Origin: RAM1 sp943372515
Lineage (GTDB): Bacteria; Pseudomonadota; Gammaproteobacteria; Burkholderiales; Burkholderiaceae_C
Direction: 5' to 3'
NCBI GenBank assembly: GCA_943372515.1
Contig: CALRYY010000009.1
Location: forward strand, 14,405-78,404
Length of the DNA: 64,000 nt
Below the pieces are notes generated by a model. That model was not told where the DNA came from, did no database searches, and saw nothing but the letters and a program-made list of their open reading frames with translations. Positions 15,068 to 26,317 of this stretch are shown here, piece by piece; within the stretch, counting starts at the first letter, position 1, and every line of letters begins with the position of its first letter. The translations under genes and the position numbers were made by a program.

Positions 15068-15918
15068 GAGGTTGTCTCTGTTGGTTTTCTTGCTATTGAA
15101 ATAGTAGCGGACAGCACCTTCAGTGCGGCCACGGTTTCGCGCACATCATGCACCCGCACAATGCGCGCACCCCGCTCTACAGCCAGCACGGCGGCCGTGA
15201 CGCTGGCCGCCACGCGATCGTTCACCGGCTGGCCCGTGACGCTGCCCAGAGACGATTTGCGCGACCAGCCTGCCAGCAACGGGTAGCCACCGGCCAGCAG
15301 CTCGGCCTGGCGGGCCAGCAGCGCAAAGTTCTGTTCCACCGTCTTGCCAAAGCCGATGCCTGGGTCCCAGGAGATGCGCGCTGCATCCACGCCCAACGCC
15401 TGCAAGGCCGCGGTCTGTGCCTGCAAAAAGGCAATCACTTGCGGTACGGCGTCGCCCTCCATGGGCGAGCGCTGCATGGTCTGTGGCTCGCCGTGCATGT
15501 GCATCAGGCACACACCACAGCTGCCGTGGGCCGCCACGGCCTCGCACGCGCCGGGCTGGCGCAGCGCCCAGATGTCGTTGATGATGTCTGCACCCAGGTC
15601 AAGTGCCTGGCGCATGACTTCGGGCTTGTAGGTGTCCACCGAGACCGGCACGCCCAGCATGACGGCTTCTCGCAGCACGGGCAACACACGTGCCAGCTCA
15701 TCGTCCAGCGGCACAGGGGGGGAGCCGGGACGGCTTGATTCACCGCCGATATCCAGGATGTCCGCGCCTTGCGCCACGAGCGCCTCGCAGTGCGCCACGG
15801 CGGCACGGGCGCCGGCGTAGTTGCCACCATCAGAGAACGAATCAGGCGTGACGTTGACGATGCCCATGACCCGGGGGCGTGACAGATCAATACGGTAGCG
15901 GGATGTTTGCCAGATCAT
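15064..15918 (-). CDS. folP: Dihydropteroate synthase
   Basis: Makes dihydropteroate from pterin diphosphate and p-aminobenzoate in folate synthesis. The TIM-barrel motifs are MGIVNVTPDSFSDGG (near residue 20), DILDIGGESSRPG (near 60) and the C-terminal RVHDV phosphate site. The start is uncertain: ATG at 15918 gives 284 residues, close to the family length. ATG at 15945 lies inside the upstream terminator stem and is less likely, and no strong ribosome site is visible. The last codons carry a GCTATT-N6-GTAGC repeat. It is coupled to glmM by an ATGA overlap. Confidence 0.95.
   Translation of the reverse strand: MIWQTSRYRIDLSRPRVMGIVNVTPDSFSDGGNYAGARAAVAHCEALVAQGADILDIGGESSRPGSPPVPLDDELARVLPVLREAVMLGVPVSVDTYKPEVMRQALDLGADIINDIWALRQPGACEAVAAHGSCGVCLMHMHGEPQTMQRSPMEGDAVPQVIAFLQAQTAALQALGVDAARISWDPGIGFGKTVEQNFALLARQAELLAGGYPLLAGWSRKSSLGSVTGQPVNDRVAASVTAAVLAVERGARIVRVHDVRETVAALKVLSATISIARKPTETTS
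15092..15108. repeat. GCTATT-N6-GTAGC short repeat in folP 3' end
   Basis: A 17-bp AT-rich imperfect palindrome. The same GCTATT-N6-GTAGC frame recurs at 54206-54222. It forms part of the variable C-terminal coding of folP. Confidence 0.4.
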
Positions 15919-15946
15919 GGGCCGGATTGTGCTGCAACGCGCCATG

Positions 15947-15975
15947 AAAAAAGGGACCAAGGAGGTCCCTTTTTT
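15947..15975 (-). terminator. Intrinsic terminator after ftsH
   Basis: 12-bp perfect stem (AAAAAAGGGACC with GGTCCCTTTTTT) and a 5-base loop, 24 bp after the ftsH stop codon. A-run and T-run on both sides make it bidirectional in form. Confidence 0.92.
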
Positions 15976-15999
15976 GCCGGGGAGAAACCCGTGGTGGTG

Positions 16000-17913
16000 T
16001 CAGGCCGCCGTCGGCGCCGGGTCGGTCACCGGTGAGCCACCCGAGCCACCGCCGCTGCCCGAGGGGGGCGTGCGCGGCGTCCAGTCCTTGGGCGGGCGCG
16101 GCTCCTTGCCAGCCATGATGTCGTCCAGCTGTTCGCTGTCGATGGTTTCCCATTCGAGCAGCGCCTTGGCCATGGCGTGCATCTTGTCCTTGTTGTCCTC
16201 GATCAGGCGGCGCGCCAGGTTGTACTGCTCGTCGATGATGCGTCGCACTTCGCCATCCACCTTCTGCATGGTGGACTCGCTCATGTTGGTGGTCTTGGTC
16301 ACCGAGCGGCCCAGGAACACTTCGCCTTCGTTTTCAGCGTAGACCATGGGGCCCAGGGCGTCAGTCATGCCGTAGCGCATGACCATGTCGCGGGCGATGG
16401 TGGTGGCGCGTTCGAAGTCGTTGCTGGCGCCGGTGGTCATCTGGTTCATGAAGACTTCTTCTGCGATACGGCCACCAAACAGCATGCTGATCTGGTTCAG
16501 CATGTAGTCCTTGTCGTAGCTGTAGCGGTCCTGCGCGGGCAGGCTCATGGTCACGCCCAGGGCGCGGCCACGCGGAATGATGGTGACCTTGTGCACTGGA
16601 TCGCACTTGGGAAGCATCTTGCCGATCAGGGCGTGGCCGGACTCGTGGTAGGCCGTGTTGCGGCGCTCTTCCTCGGGCATGACCATGCTCTTGCGCTCGG
16701 GGCCCATGAAGATCTTGTCCTTGGCCTTTTCAAAGTCCTGCATCTCCACCACGCGTGCGCTGCGGCGCGCTGCCATCAGGGCGGCTTCGTTGCACAGGTT
16801 GGCCAGATCAGCGCCGCTCATGCCGGGCGTGCCGCGGGCGATCACGCTGGCGTTCACGTCCTGACCCAGCGGGACCTTGCGCATGTGCACGTTCAGGATC
16901 TGCTCGCGGCCGCGGATATCGGGCAGCTGCACATAGACCTGGCGGTCAAAGCGACCCGGGCGCAGCAATGCGGCGTCCAGGATGTCGGGGCGGTTGGTGG
17001 CGGCCACCACGATCACGCCCAGGTTGGTTTCAAACCCGTCCATCTCGACCAGCATCTGGTTCAGGGTCTGCTCGCGTTCGTCGTTGCCGCCGCCCAGGCC
17101 TGCGCCACGCTGGCGGCCCACGGCGTCAATTTCGTCAATGAAGATGATGCAGGGCGCATTCTTCTTGGCGTTTTCAAACATGTCGCGCACGCGGGCTGCG
17201 CCCACGCCGACGAACATTTCCACGAAGTCAGAGCCCGAGATACTGAAGAAAGGCACCTTGGCCTCGCCCGCAATGCCTTTGGCCAGCAGCGTCTTGCCGG
17301 TACCGGGGGGGCCGACCAGCAGCAGGCCGCGCGGAATGCGCCCGCCCAGCTTCTGGAACTTGGCCGGGTCTTTCAGGAAATCGACGACTTCCTTGACTTC
17401 TTCCTTGGCCTCGTCGCAGCCGGCCACGTCAGCAAACGTGACCTGGTTGTTGTTTTCGTCGAGCATGCGTGCCTTGCTCTTGCCGAAGCTGAAGGCGCCG
17501 CCCTTGCCGCCGCCCTGCATCTGGCGCATGAAGTAGATCCACACGCCGATCAGCAACAGCATCGGGCCCCAGCTGACCAGCAGGGTCATGAGCAGGGAGC
17601 CTTCTTCGCGCGGCTTGACGTCGAACTTGACGTTGTAAGAAATCAGGTCGCCGACCAGGCCGCGGTCAAGGTACGTGGCGGTGGTGCGCACGCGACGGTC
17701 GTCCACGGTGGTGGCAACAATCTCGGTGCCGCCCTGGCCTTCCTGAATGGTCGCGGTCTTGATGCGGTTGTTGCGGACTTCCTGAAGGAACTCGGAGTAG
17801 CCCAGGTAATTGGCACCGGCTGCGCCGCGCGTATCAAATTGCTTGAAGACGGTGAACAGCACCAGGGCGATCACCAGCCACACAGCAATTTTGGAAAACC
17901 ATTGATTGTTCAA
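16000..17913 (-). CDS. ftsH: ATP-dependent zinc metalloprotease FtsH
   Basis: A 637-residue membrane AAA+ protease that degrades unfolded membrane proteins and regulatory substrates such as LpxC and sigma32. Membrane helices at about 8-24 and 106-128 flank the periplasmic domain. The AAA module has Walker A GPPGTGKT (201-208), Walker B IIFIDEID and the second region of homology ATNRPDILDAALLRPGRFDR. The zinc site HESGH is near residue 420. The C-terminus ends in a Gly/Ser/Pro tail. The rlmE gene lies 115 bp upstream on the same strand, the usual ftsJ-ftsH pairing. A strong terminator follows. Confidence 0.99.
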   Translation of the reverse strand: MNNQWFSKIAVWLVIALVLFTVFKQFDTRGAAGANYLGYSEFLQEVRNNRIKTATIQEGQGGTEIVATTVDDRRVRTTATYLDRGLVGDLISYNVKFDVKPREEGSLLMTLLVSWGPMLLLIGVWIYFMRQMQGGGKGGAFSFGKSKARMLDENNNQVTFADVAGCDEAKEEVKEVVDFLKDPAKFQKLGGRIPRGLLLVGPPGTGKTLLAKGIAGEAKVPFFSISGSDFVEMFVGVGAARVRDMFENAKKNAPCIIFIDEIDAVGRQRGAGLGGGNDEREQTLNQMLVEMDGFETNLGVIVVAATNRPDILDAALLRPGRFDRQVYVQLPDIRGREQILNVHMRKVPLGQDVNASVIARGTPGMSGADLANLCNEAALMAARRSARVVEMQDFEKAKDKIFMGPERKSMVMPEEERRNTAYHESGHALIGKMLPKCDPVHKVTIIPRGRALGVTMSLPAQDRYSYDKDYMLNQISMLFGGRIAEEVFMNQMTTGASNDFERATTIARDMVMRYGMTDALGPMVYAENEGEVFLGRSVTKTTNMSESTMQKVDGEVRRIIDEQYNLARRLIEDNKDKMHAMAKALLEWETIDSEQLDDIMAGKEPRPPKDWTPRTPPSGSGGGSGGSPVTDPAPTAA

Positions 17914-18028
17914 CTGAGACTCCGGAAGGAAGACTTGGACTACTTGCGCCCCATTTTAGGTCTTTCAAGCAGCGCAATGATGTATTTTCGCTACGGAATC
18001 CATAGGGCAAACAAGGACTTCCGTCTGT

Positions 18029-18709
18029 TTATTTCGCCATATTGACCGCAGGCTTGAGTCCCACGCCGACCAGGAAGGTTTCAGACGACCGGTCGCGCGA
18101 CGCCTTGGGTTTGAGCGGCTTGACCAGGCGAAAGTTCGCCTTGAACAGATTCACGAGCTGGCTGTAACCGCTGCCATGGAACACTTTGGCCACCAAAGCG
18201 CCCTCGGGCTTCAAGTGGCCCTGGGAAAATTCGATGGCCAGTTCGATCAAATGCTCAACCCGCGCCGCGTCGGCAGAGTCAATGCCCGACAGGTTGGGCG
18301 CCATGTCAGACACCACCACATCGGCCTTGCGGCCCGTGAGCTCGGCCTCCAGCAGTGCCAGCACCTCGGGCTCGCGGAAATCGCCGTGAATGAAGGTTAC
18401 GCCCTCAATCGGGTCCATGGGCAGCAGGTCCAGCGCGATGATGGTGCCGTTGAGCGTGCCCGACGCCGCGCCGGTCGGCGAGAGCTTTCGGCGTACATAC
18501 TGGCTCCAGGCGCCGGGGGTGGATCCCAGGTCCACCACCAGGTGGCCGGGCTTGATCAGGCCCCATGTTTCGTCAATTTCCTTGAGCTTGTAGGCCGCGC
18601 GGGCGCGGTAGCCCTCTTTCGTCGCGAGTTTGACGTAAGGGTCGTTGATATGGTCATGCAGCCAGGCCTTGTTGACCTTGCCGCTGCCGCTCTTTGGTTT
18701 GGCTTTCAT
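18029..18709 (-). CDS. rlmE: 23S rRNA 2'-O-methyltransferase RlmE (FtsJ)
   Basis: A 226-residue SAM-dependent methyltransferase that methylates U2552 of 23S rRNA in the 50S subunit. The basic N-terminus (KAKPKSGSGKVNKAW) is followed by YRARAAYKLKEID, whose Lys belongs to the K-D-K-E catalytic set. The SAM loop is VVDLGSTPGAWSQYV (near 60), with VVSDMAPNLSG (near 135) and ALVAKVFHGSG (near 175). It is divergent from yhbY, with 20 bp between the two starts, and upstream of ftsH, as in many proteobacteria. Confidence 0.97.
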   Translation of the reverse strand: MKAKPKSGSGKVNKAWLHDHINDPYVKLATKEGYRARAAYKLKEIDETWGLIKPGHLVVDLGSTPGAWSQYVRRKLSPTGAASGTLNGTIIALDLLPMDPIEGVTFIHGDFREPEVLALLEAELTGRKADVVVSDMAPNLSGIDSADAARVEHLIELAIEFSQGHLKPEGALVAKVFHGSGYSQLVNLFKANFRLVKPLKPKASRDRSSETFLVGVGLKPAVNMAK

Positions 18710-18729
18710 CCTGCCTCGATAATACGGGT

Positions 18730-19209
18730 ATGCCCCAAATACAACTCACCATTGCCCAGCGCAAGGAACACCGCGCCGAAGCCCACCACCTGTCGCCGGT
18801 GGTCATGATCGGCAACGACGGCCTGACCGCCGCCGTCAAAAAGGAAACCGACGCCGCGCTGAACGCCCACGGCCTGATCAAGGTCCGCGTGCTGGGCGAC
18901 GATCGCGTCCAGCGTGAGGCCATGTACCAGGCCCTGGCCGATGAGCTCAACGCAGCGCCGATCCAGCACATCGGCAAGCTGCTGGTACTGTGGCGCCCCA
19001 AGCCCGCCAAGGTGAAGCCCGAAGACGAAGACCGCAAACCCGGCCCGCGCGATGTGAAGGTCATCAAGTACAGCAAGCGCAGCGGCCAGCGGCCTGAAAT
19101 CAAGACCCTGCGTGTGCTGGGCAACCAGCGCCTGTCACCCGGCGGCCAGGTCAAGCGCGCCAAGCCACCCAAGCAGAAGTCGGCCAAGAAGGCAGCACAG
19201 GGCGGTTGA
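18730..19209 (+). CDS. yhbY: YhbY-type CRM-domain RNA-binding protein
   Basis: A 159-residue protein. The first about 97 residues form the CRM (YhbY) domain with LTIAQRKEHRAEAH, VVMIGNDGLTAAVKKETDAAL and the loop HIGKLLVLWRP; the domain binds pre-50S ribosomal particles. A basic tail of about 60 residues, rich in Lys, Pro and Arg, extends beyond the E. coli protein (97 residues). The ATG at 18730 begins the domain; a longer upstream frame would overlap the divergent rlmE gene. Pairing with rlmE supports a role in 50S assembly. Confidence 0.93.
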   Translation: MPQIQLTIAQRKEHRAEAHHLSPVVMIGNDGLTAAVKKETDAALNAHGLIKVRVLGDDRVQREAMYQALADELNAAPIQHIGKLLVLWRPKPAKVKPEDEDRKPGPRDVKVIKYSKRSGQRPEIKTLRVLGNQRLSPGGQVKRAKPPKQKSAKKAAQGG

Positions 19210-19211
19210 CT

Positions 19212-19637
19212 TCACCCGCTGCGGCGCGGCAGGCTCTTCCACAGGGCCACACCCGCACACAGCCACTGCAGCAAGTACATGCCGCTGCCCACGCTGTGCC
19301 AAAGCTTCAGGTTCTCGCGCGCAACGATGCGCGGGGCCACCGCAAACTCCACCAGCAGCGCCAGCAACAGGCCTGCAACGATGTAAGGCATGGCTGTACG
19401 GGCCCAGGCCGCTGTGCCGCCACCGCCGCGCTCACGAGACGCCATGAGCATGAGCACACCGCAGCCCAATGACACCCAGGTTTGAGCGCCAAAGAGCTTG
19501 GCAGCCATTCCACCCGCCATGGCAGGCGTGGGCAGGTTGGCAAAAAGCAGGGGCACCACCAGGAAGCCCACTGCCGTGAGGCTGCCCCACCACAGGGCGG
19601 CCAACATCACGGGCAGCCGGTCACGCATGGGAGGCAA
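19212..19637 (-). CDS. DUF4149 membrane protein
   Basis: A 141-residue integral membrane protein with four predicted helices (about residues 8-30, 46-64, 81-100, 118-135). It has the LWWGSLTAVGFLVVPLLFANL start and the conserved LWHSVGSGMYL motif of the DUF4149 family, of unknown function. It lies between yhbY (convergent, 2 bp apart) and greA, just after greA on the same strand (5 bp gap), so it is probably co-transcribed with greA. A start at 19628 is an alternative. Confidence 0.88.
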   Translation of the reverse strand: MPPMRDRLPVMLAALWWGSLTAVGFLVVPLLFANLPTPAMAGGMAAKLFGAQTWVSLGCGVLMLMASRERGGGGTAAWARTAMPYIVAGLLLALLVEFAVAPRIVARENLKLWHSVGSGMYLLQWLCAGVALWKSLPRRSG

Positions 19638-19642
19638 AGGGC

Positions 19643-20119
19643 TCAGATGTACTGGACGCCAACAATCTCGTAGCGCTTGACGCCGCCGGGCGCCTGCACT
19701 TCAGCGGTGTCGCCCTCTTCCTTGCCGATCAGCGCGCGCGCGATGGGACTGGAGATATTGATGAGGCCCAGTTTGAGGTCGGCCTCATCTTCGCCCACGA
19801 TCTGGTAGCGCACCTTGTCACCGGAGCTTTCTTCTTCCAGCTCGACAGTGGCGCCAAACACCACCTTGCCGCCGGCGTCAACTTCTGAAGGGTCAATGAT
19901 CTGGGCGGCCGACAGCTTGCCTTCTACTTCCTGGATGCGGCCTTCAATGAAGCCCTGACGGTCCTTGGCAGCCTCGTATTCGGCGTTTTCGCTCAGGTCG
20001 CCCTGCGCGCGCGCCTCGGCAATCGCGTTGATGACCCAGGGGCGCTGAACGGTCTTGAGTTCATGAAGTTCGGCCTTGAGCTTTTCAGAGCCGCGCTTGG
20101 TAATGGGGATGGTGGCCAC
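19643..20119 (-). CDS. greA: Transcription elongation factor GreA
   Basis: A 158-residue factor, exactly the E. coli length, that rescues backtracked RNA polymerase by stimulating transcript cleavage. The N-terminal coiled coil carries EARAQGDLSENAEYEAAKDRQ with the acidic tip residues. The C-terminal FKBP-like domain ends EVQAPGGVKRYEIVGVQYI. The start is GTG at 20119 (VATIPITKRG) with GGAG 8 bp upstream; longer frames run into the upstream hairpin. Downstream of carB on the same strand. Confidence 0.97.
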   Translation of the reverse strand: MATIPITKRGSEKLKAELHELKTVQRPWVINAIAEARAQGDLSENAEYEAAKDRQGFIEGRIQEVEGKLSAAQIIDPSEVDAGGKVVFGATVELEEESSGDKVRYQIVGEDEADLKLGLINISSPIARALIGKEEGDTAEVQAPGGVKRYEIVGVQYI

Positions 20120-20141
20120 GTCGTCGTGCTCCGTCGAATAC

Positions 20142-20177
20142 AAAAGGAAACCGCCGGGCGTTGCCGCCGGGCGGTGA
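20142..20177 (-). terminator. GC-rich hairpin between carB and greA
   Basis: Two copies of CCGCCGGGCG separated by TTG can pair as a stem-loop. On the minus strand it is followed by TTTCCTTTTG. This is a probable weak terminator for carB or a leader structure of greA. Confidence 0.45.
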
Positions 20178-20279
20178 GGTTTAACCAATTATCCGCCAAT
20201 GCGGCTTCACGCTCAAGCACTGCGCAAGCCGATACCCGAGCCGCGGCCACTGCGGAACCGGCTTTGCCGGGCCGCTGGT

Positions 20280-20319
20280 GGCGCCCCCTGGGGGGAGGCG
20301 CCGCAGGCGCTTCGGGGGG
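20280..20319. repeat. GC-rich hairpin repeat after carB
   Basis: GGCGCCCCCT and AGGCGCC arms around a G-run, then a GCAGGCGCTTCGGGGGG arm, directly after the carB stop codon. The C5/G6 core is like that of the 13.6 kb repeats. It may end carB transcription. Confidence 0.55.
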
Positions 20320-23553
<3,234 letters not shown>

Positions 23554-23554
23554 G

Positions 23555-24718
23555 TTATTTCGCCTCCATCAGGTTGATGAAGCGATCGAATAGGTAGCTG
23601 ATGTCGTGCGGGCCGGGGGATGCTTCAGGGTGGCCCTGGAAGCAGAACGCGGGCTTGTCGGTGCGGGCCAGGCCTTGCAGCGTGTTGTCGAACAGGCTGA
23701 TGTGCGTAGCGCGCAGGTTGGCAGGCAGGGTTTTTTCGTCCACCGCAAAGCCGTGGTTCTGGCTGGTGATGCTGACGCGACCCGTGTCCAGGTCCTTCAC
23801 CGGATGGTTGGCACCATGGTGTCCGAATTTCATCTTGAAAGTCTTGGCACCGCTGGCCAGCGCCATGATCTGGTGGCCCAGGCAAATGCCAAAGGTGGGT
23901 ACGCCGGCTTCAATGACTTCGCGCGTTGCGGCAATGGCGTAGTCGCATGGTTGCGGGTCTCCAGGGCCGTTGGACAGGAACACGCCATCAGGCTTGAGCG
24001 CCAGCACCTCGCGTGCAGACATTTGCGCTGGCACCACGGTCACCTTGCAGCCGCGCGAGCTGAGCATGCGCAGGATGTTCTTTTTGACGCCGAAGTCAAA
24101 CGCCACCACGTGAAAGCGCGGCGCGGCCTGCATGCCGTAGCCCGTGCCCAGTGCCCATTCGGTCTGGGTCCATTCGTAAGGCTGGGTCACAGACACCACA
24201 CGGGCCAGGTCCAGGCCGGACATGTTGGGCGCGGCCTTGGCGGCAGCAATGGCCTTGTCGATATGGGCTTGAGAGACGGCCTCGCCAGCGTTCAGGCCGA
24301 CGATGCAGCCGTTTTGCGCGCCGTTGGTGCGCAGCAGCCGGGTGAGCTTGCGGGTGTCGATGTTGGCAATGGCAACCGTGTTCTCCTTGACCAGGTATTG
24401 CGACAGGGTCATGGTCGAGCGGAAGTTGCTGGCCAGCAGCGGCAGGTCCTTGATGACCAGGCCTGCGGCGTGGATCTTCCCGGCTTCGATGTCTTCCGTG
24501 TTGACGCCGTAGTTGCCGATGTGCGGATACGTGAGCGTCACGATCTGCTGGCAGTAGCTCGGGTCGGTAAGGATTTCCTGGTAACCGGTGATGGCGGTGT
24601 TGAACACCACTTCGCCGGTGGTGGAGCCAATGGCTCCGATCGAATTGCCGAGAAAGACCGTGCCGTCAGCAAGCGCCAGGATGGCGTGGGGGGCGGTTCC
24701 CTGAAGGGACAAAAGCAC
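23555..24718 (-). CDS. carA: Carbamoyl-phosphate synthase small subunit
   Basis: A 387-residue glutamine amidotransferase subunit that feeds ammonia to CarB. The N-terminal domain starts ILALADGTVFLG. The class I glutaminase domain has the nucleophile Cys in FGICLGHQIMALA and the His/Glu pair in CFQGHPEASPG. The GTG at 24718 with CGGAGAA 5 bp upstream gives the usual length; a longer frame exists but lacks family resemblance. A TATAAT element about 145 bp upstream may drive the carAB operon. Confidence 0.98.
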   Translation of the reverse strand: MLLSLQGTAPHAILALADGTVFLGNSIGAIGSTTGEVVFNTAITGYQEILTDPSYCQQIVTLTYPHIGNYGVNTEDIEAGKIHAAGLVIKDLPLLASNFRSTMTLSQYLVKENTVAIANIDTRKLTRLLRTNGAQNGCIVGLNAGEAVSQAHIDKAIAAAKAAPNMSGLDLARVVSVTQPYEWTQTEWALGTGYGMQAAPRFHVVAFDFGVKKNILRMLSSRGCKVTVVPAQMSAREVLALKPDGVFLSNGPGDPQPCDYAIAATREVIEAGVPTFGICLGHQIMALASGAKTFKMKFGHHGANHPVKDLDTGRVSITSQNHGFAVDEKTLPANLRATHISLFDNTLQGLARTDKPAFCFQGHPEASPGPHDISYLFDRFINLMEAK

Positions 24719-24863
24719 TGGGTTCTCCGGATGGTTACGGGTACGCCCAAACGCGCTCAAAAACTTTGCTCGTGGCTGCCCAAAAGCTTGCTTCTGATTG
24801 TGTTTACTTAGGGAAAGGGCTTGAATGCGCTAGGCGTACGGGGGGTTTGCGGGAAAGCCCTTG

Positions 24864-24869
24864 ATTATA
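24864..24869 (-). promoter_or_regulatory. TATAAT -10 element, probable carAB promoter
   Basis: A perfect TATAAT on the minus strand, followed by about 140 bp of leader to the carA GTG. The -35 region is weak at 16-18 bp spacing. The leader has no clear attenuator. Confidence 0.5.
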
Positions 24870-24917
24870 GCCGCAGGCATGCCCGACTTTTATGCGCAGG
24901 ACGCATGAACCCCCTTC

Positions 24918-25703
24918 TCAGGTAGCATTGGCGACGGCTATGGCGCTGGCATGCAGGCAAATGGCCGCTGCCGCCGCGACGTTGAGCGATTCTTCCCCGC
25001 CCGGCTGGCCGATGCGCACGGCCAGGCTGGCCTTTGCCGCCACGGCATCACCCACGCCCTGCCCCTCGTGGCCCATCGCCCAGGCGCACGGCCACGGCAG
25101 CTTCTGCTTTTGCAGCAGCTCGCCCTGGTGCGAACTGGTCACGATGACGGGAACTGCCAGCGCGACTAGCGCGTCTGGTTCCACCCCCTCAATCAGCCGC
25201 AGGCCAAAATGCGCCCCCATGCCCGAGCGCAACACCTTCGGGCTCCACAGCGCCGCCGTGCCCTTGAGCGCGATCACCTGCCGAAAGCCGAATGCCGCCG
25301 CGCTGCGCAGGATGGAACCCACGTTACCGGCGTCCTGCACCCGGTCCAGGATCACCGTGGCCGTCTGTGGCTCAATGGCTGCGGGTTGCGGCAAGTCCAG
25401 TACAAAACCCATACGCGCAGGGGATTCCAGCGCACTGATACCCGCCCACAAGGCGTCGGCAACCACCATGCTTTTGATTGCAGACGGGGCGTACTCCACC
25501 CGGGCAGAAGGCCAGATGGATTCACAAAACAGGGCCTGCGCAGGCTTGAGGCCGCGCGCCAGCGCGGCGCGGCAAAGGTGGTCGCCTTCCAGCCATACCC
25601 TGCCCTGCTTGCGGTAGGCCGTGGCGTCTTGCGTCAGGCGCCGCAGGTCTTTCAGCAACGCGTTGTCGCGCGAGGTGATGTGCGTGACGGCGTCCGACGT
25701 CAC
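24918..25703 (-). CDS. TrmH/SpoU-family RNA 2'-O-methyltransferase
   Basis: A 261-residue SPOUT methyltransferase. The N-terminal RNA-binding substrate domain (ITSRDNALLKDLRRLTQD, YRKQGRVWLEGDHL) precedes the knotted SAM domain. That domain has motif 1 ATVILDRVQDAGNVGSILRS (about 110-130), motif 2 AWAMGHEGQGV and motif 3 SLNVAAAAAICLH. It resembles the 23S rRNA methyltransferases rather than tRNA TrmH, but the target nucleotide cannot be told. Its ATG overlaps the rnhB stop by 4 bp, so it is the last gene of the envelope cluster. Confidence 0.92.
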   Translation of the reverse strand: MTSDAVTHITSRDNALLKDLRRLTQDATAYRKQGRVWLEGDHLCRAALARGLKPAQALFCESIWPSARVEYAPSAIKSMVVADALWAGISALESPARMGFVLDLPQPAAIEPQTATVILDRVQDAGNVGSILRSAAAFGFRQVIALKGTAALWSPKVLRSGMGAHFGLRLIEGVEPDALVALAVPVIVTSSHQGELLQKQKLPWPCAWAMGHEGQGVGDAVAAKASLAVRIGQPGGEESLNVAAAAAICLHASAIAVANAT

Positions 25704-26317
25704 CGCAGGACCTCTGCAACAGGCGCGAATGATTTGCGGTGCTGCGGGCAGGCGCCGTGCGCGCGCAAAGCCGCCATGTGTTGCGCCGTGCCATAGCCCT
25801 TGTGACCGTCAAAGCCGTACTGCGGGTACTGCTGGTGAAATTCAATACACCAGCGGTCACGGTGCACCTTGGCCAGGATGGACGCTGCCGAGATGGCCTG
25901 CACCTTGGCATCCCCTTTGACGATGGCTTCGGCCAGCACGTCCAGCCGCGGCAGGCGGTTGCCGTCCACCAGCACCTTGACTGGTTTCAGGCGCAGGCCC
26001 TCCACCGCGCGGCGCATGGCCAGCATGGTGGCCTCCAGAATGTTCAGCATGTCGATTTCCTCAACACTGGCTTCACCGATGGAGCAGCACAGGGCCTTGG
26101 CCCGGATTTCGTCGTAGAGCTTTGCGCGACGCAGCGCCGTCAGCGTTTTGGAGTCGGCCAGGCCGCGAATGGGGTTCAGGTCGTCCAGGATGACCGCTGC
26201 CGCCACCACCGGCCCGGCCAGCGGCCCGCGCCCAGCCTCGTCCACCCCGGCCACCAGGCCCGGTGTGTCCCAGGCCAGCGGTGCCTGCTCAGCTTTCAAG
26301 AACTTTCTGGATCGCAT
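25700..26317 (-). CDS. rnhB: Ribonuclease HII
   Basis: A 205-residue endonuclease that cuts RNA in RNA-DNA hybrids and removes misincorporated ribonucleotides. The catalytic start VAGVDEAGRGPLAGPVVAAA carries the paired Asp-Glu. Further acidic residues lie in LVDGN and the KGDAKVQAISAASILAKV segment with a conserved Lys. The ATG at 26317 puts the DEAGRG motif about 20 residues in, as in other RNase HII proteins, and overlaps the lpxB end by 29 bp. The lpxD-fabZ-lpxA-lpxB-rnhB order is conserved in proteobacteria. Confidence 0.96.
   Translation of the reverse strand: MRSRKFLKAEQAPLAWDTPGLVAGVDEAGRGPLAGPVVAAAVILDDLNPIRGLADSKTLTALRRAKLYDEIRAKALCCSIGEASVEEIDMLNILEATMLAMRRAVEGLRLKPVKVLVDGNRLPRLDVLAEAIVKGDAKVQAISAASILAKVHRDRWCIEFHQQYPQYGFDGHKGYGTAQHMAALRAHGACPQHRKSFAPVAEVLR

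Noticed and set aside
15919..15960. Earlier folP starts at 15945 or 15960
   Set aside because: They lie in the ftsH terminator hairpin and have no ribosome site.
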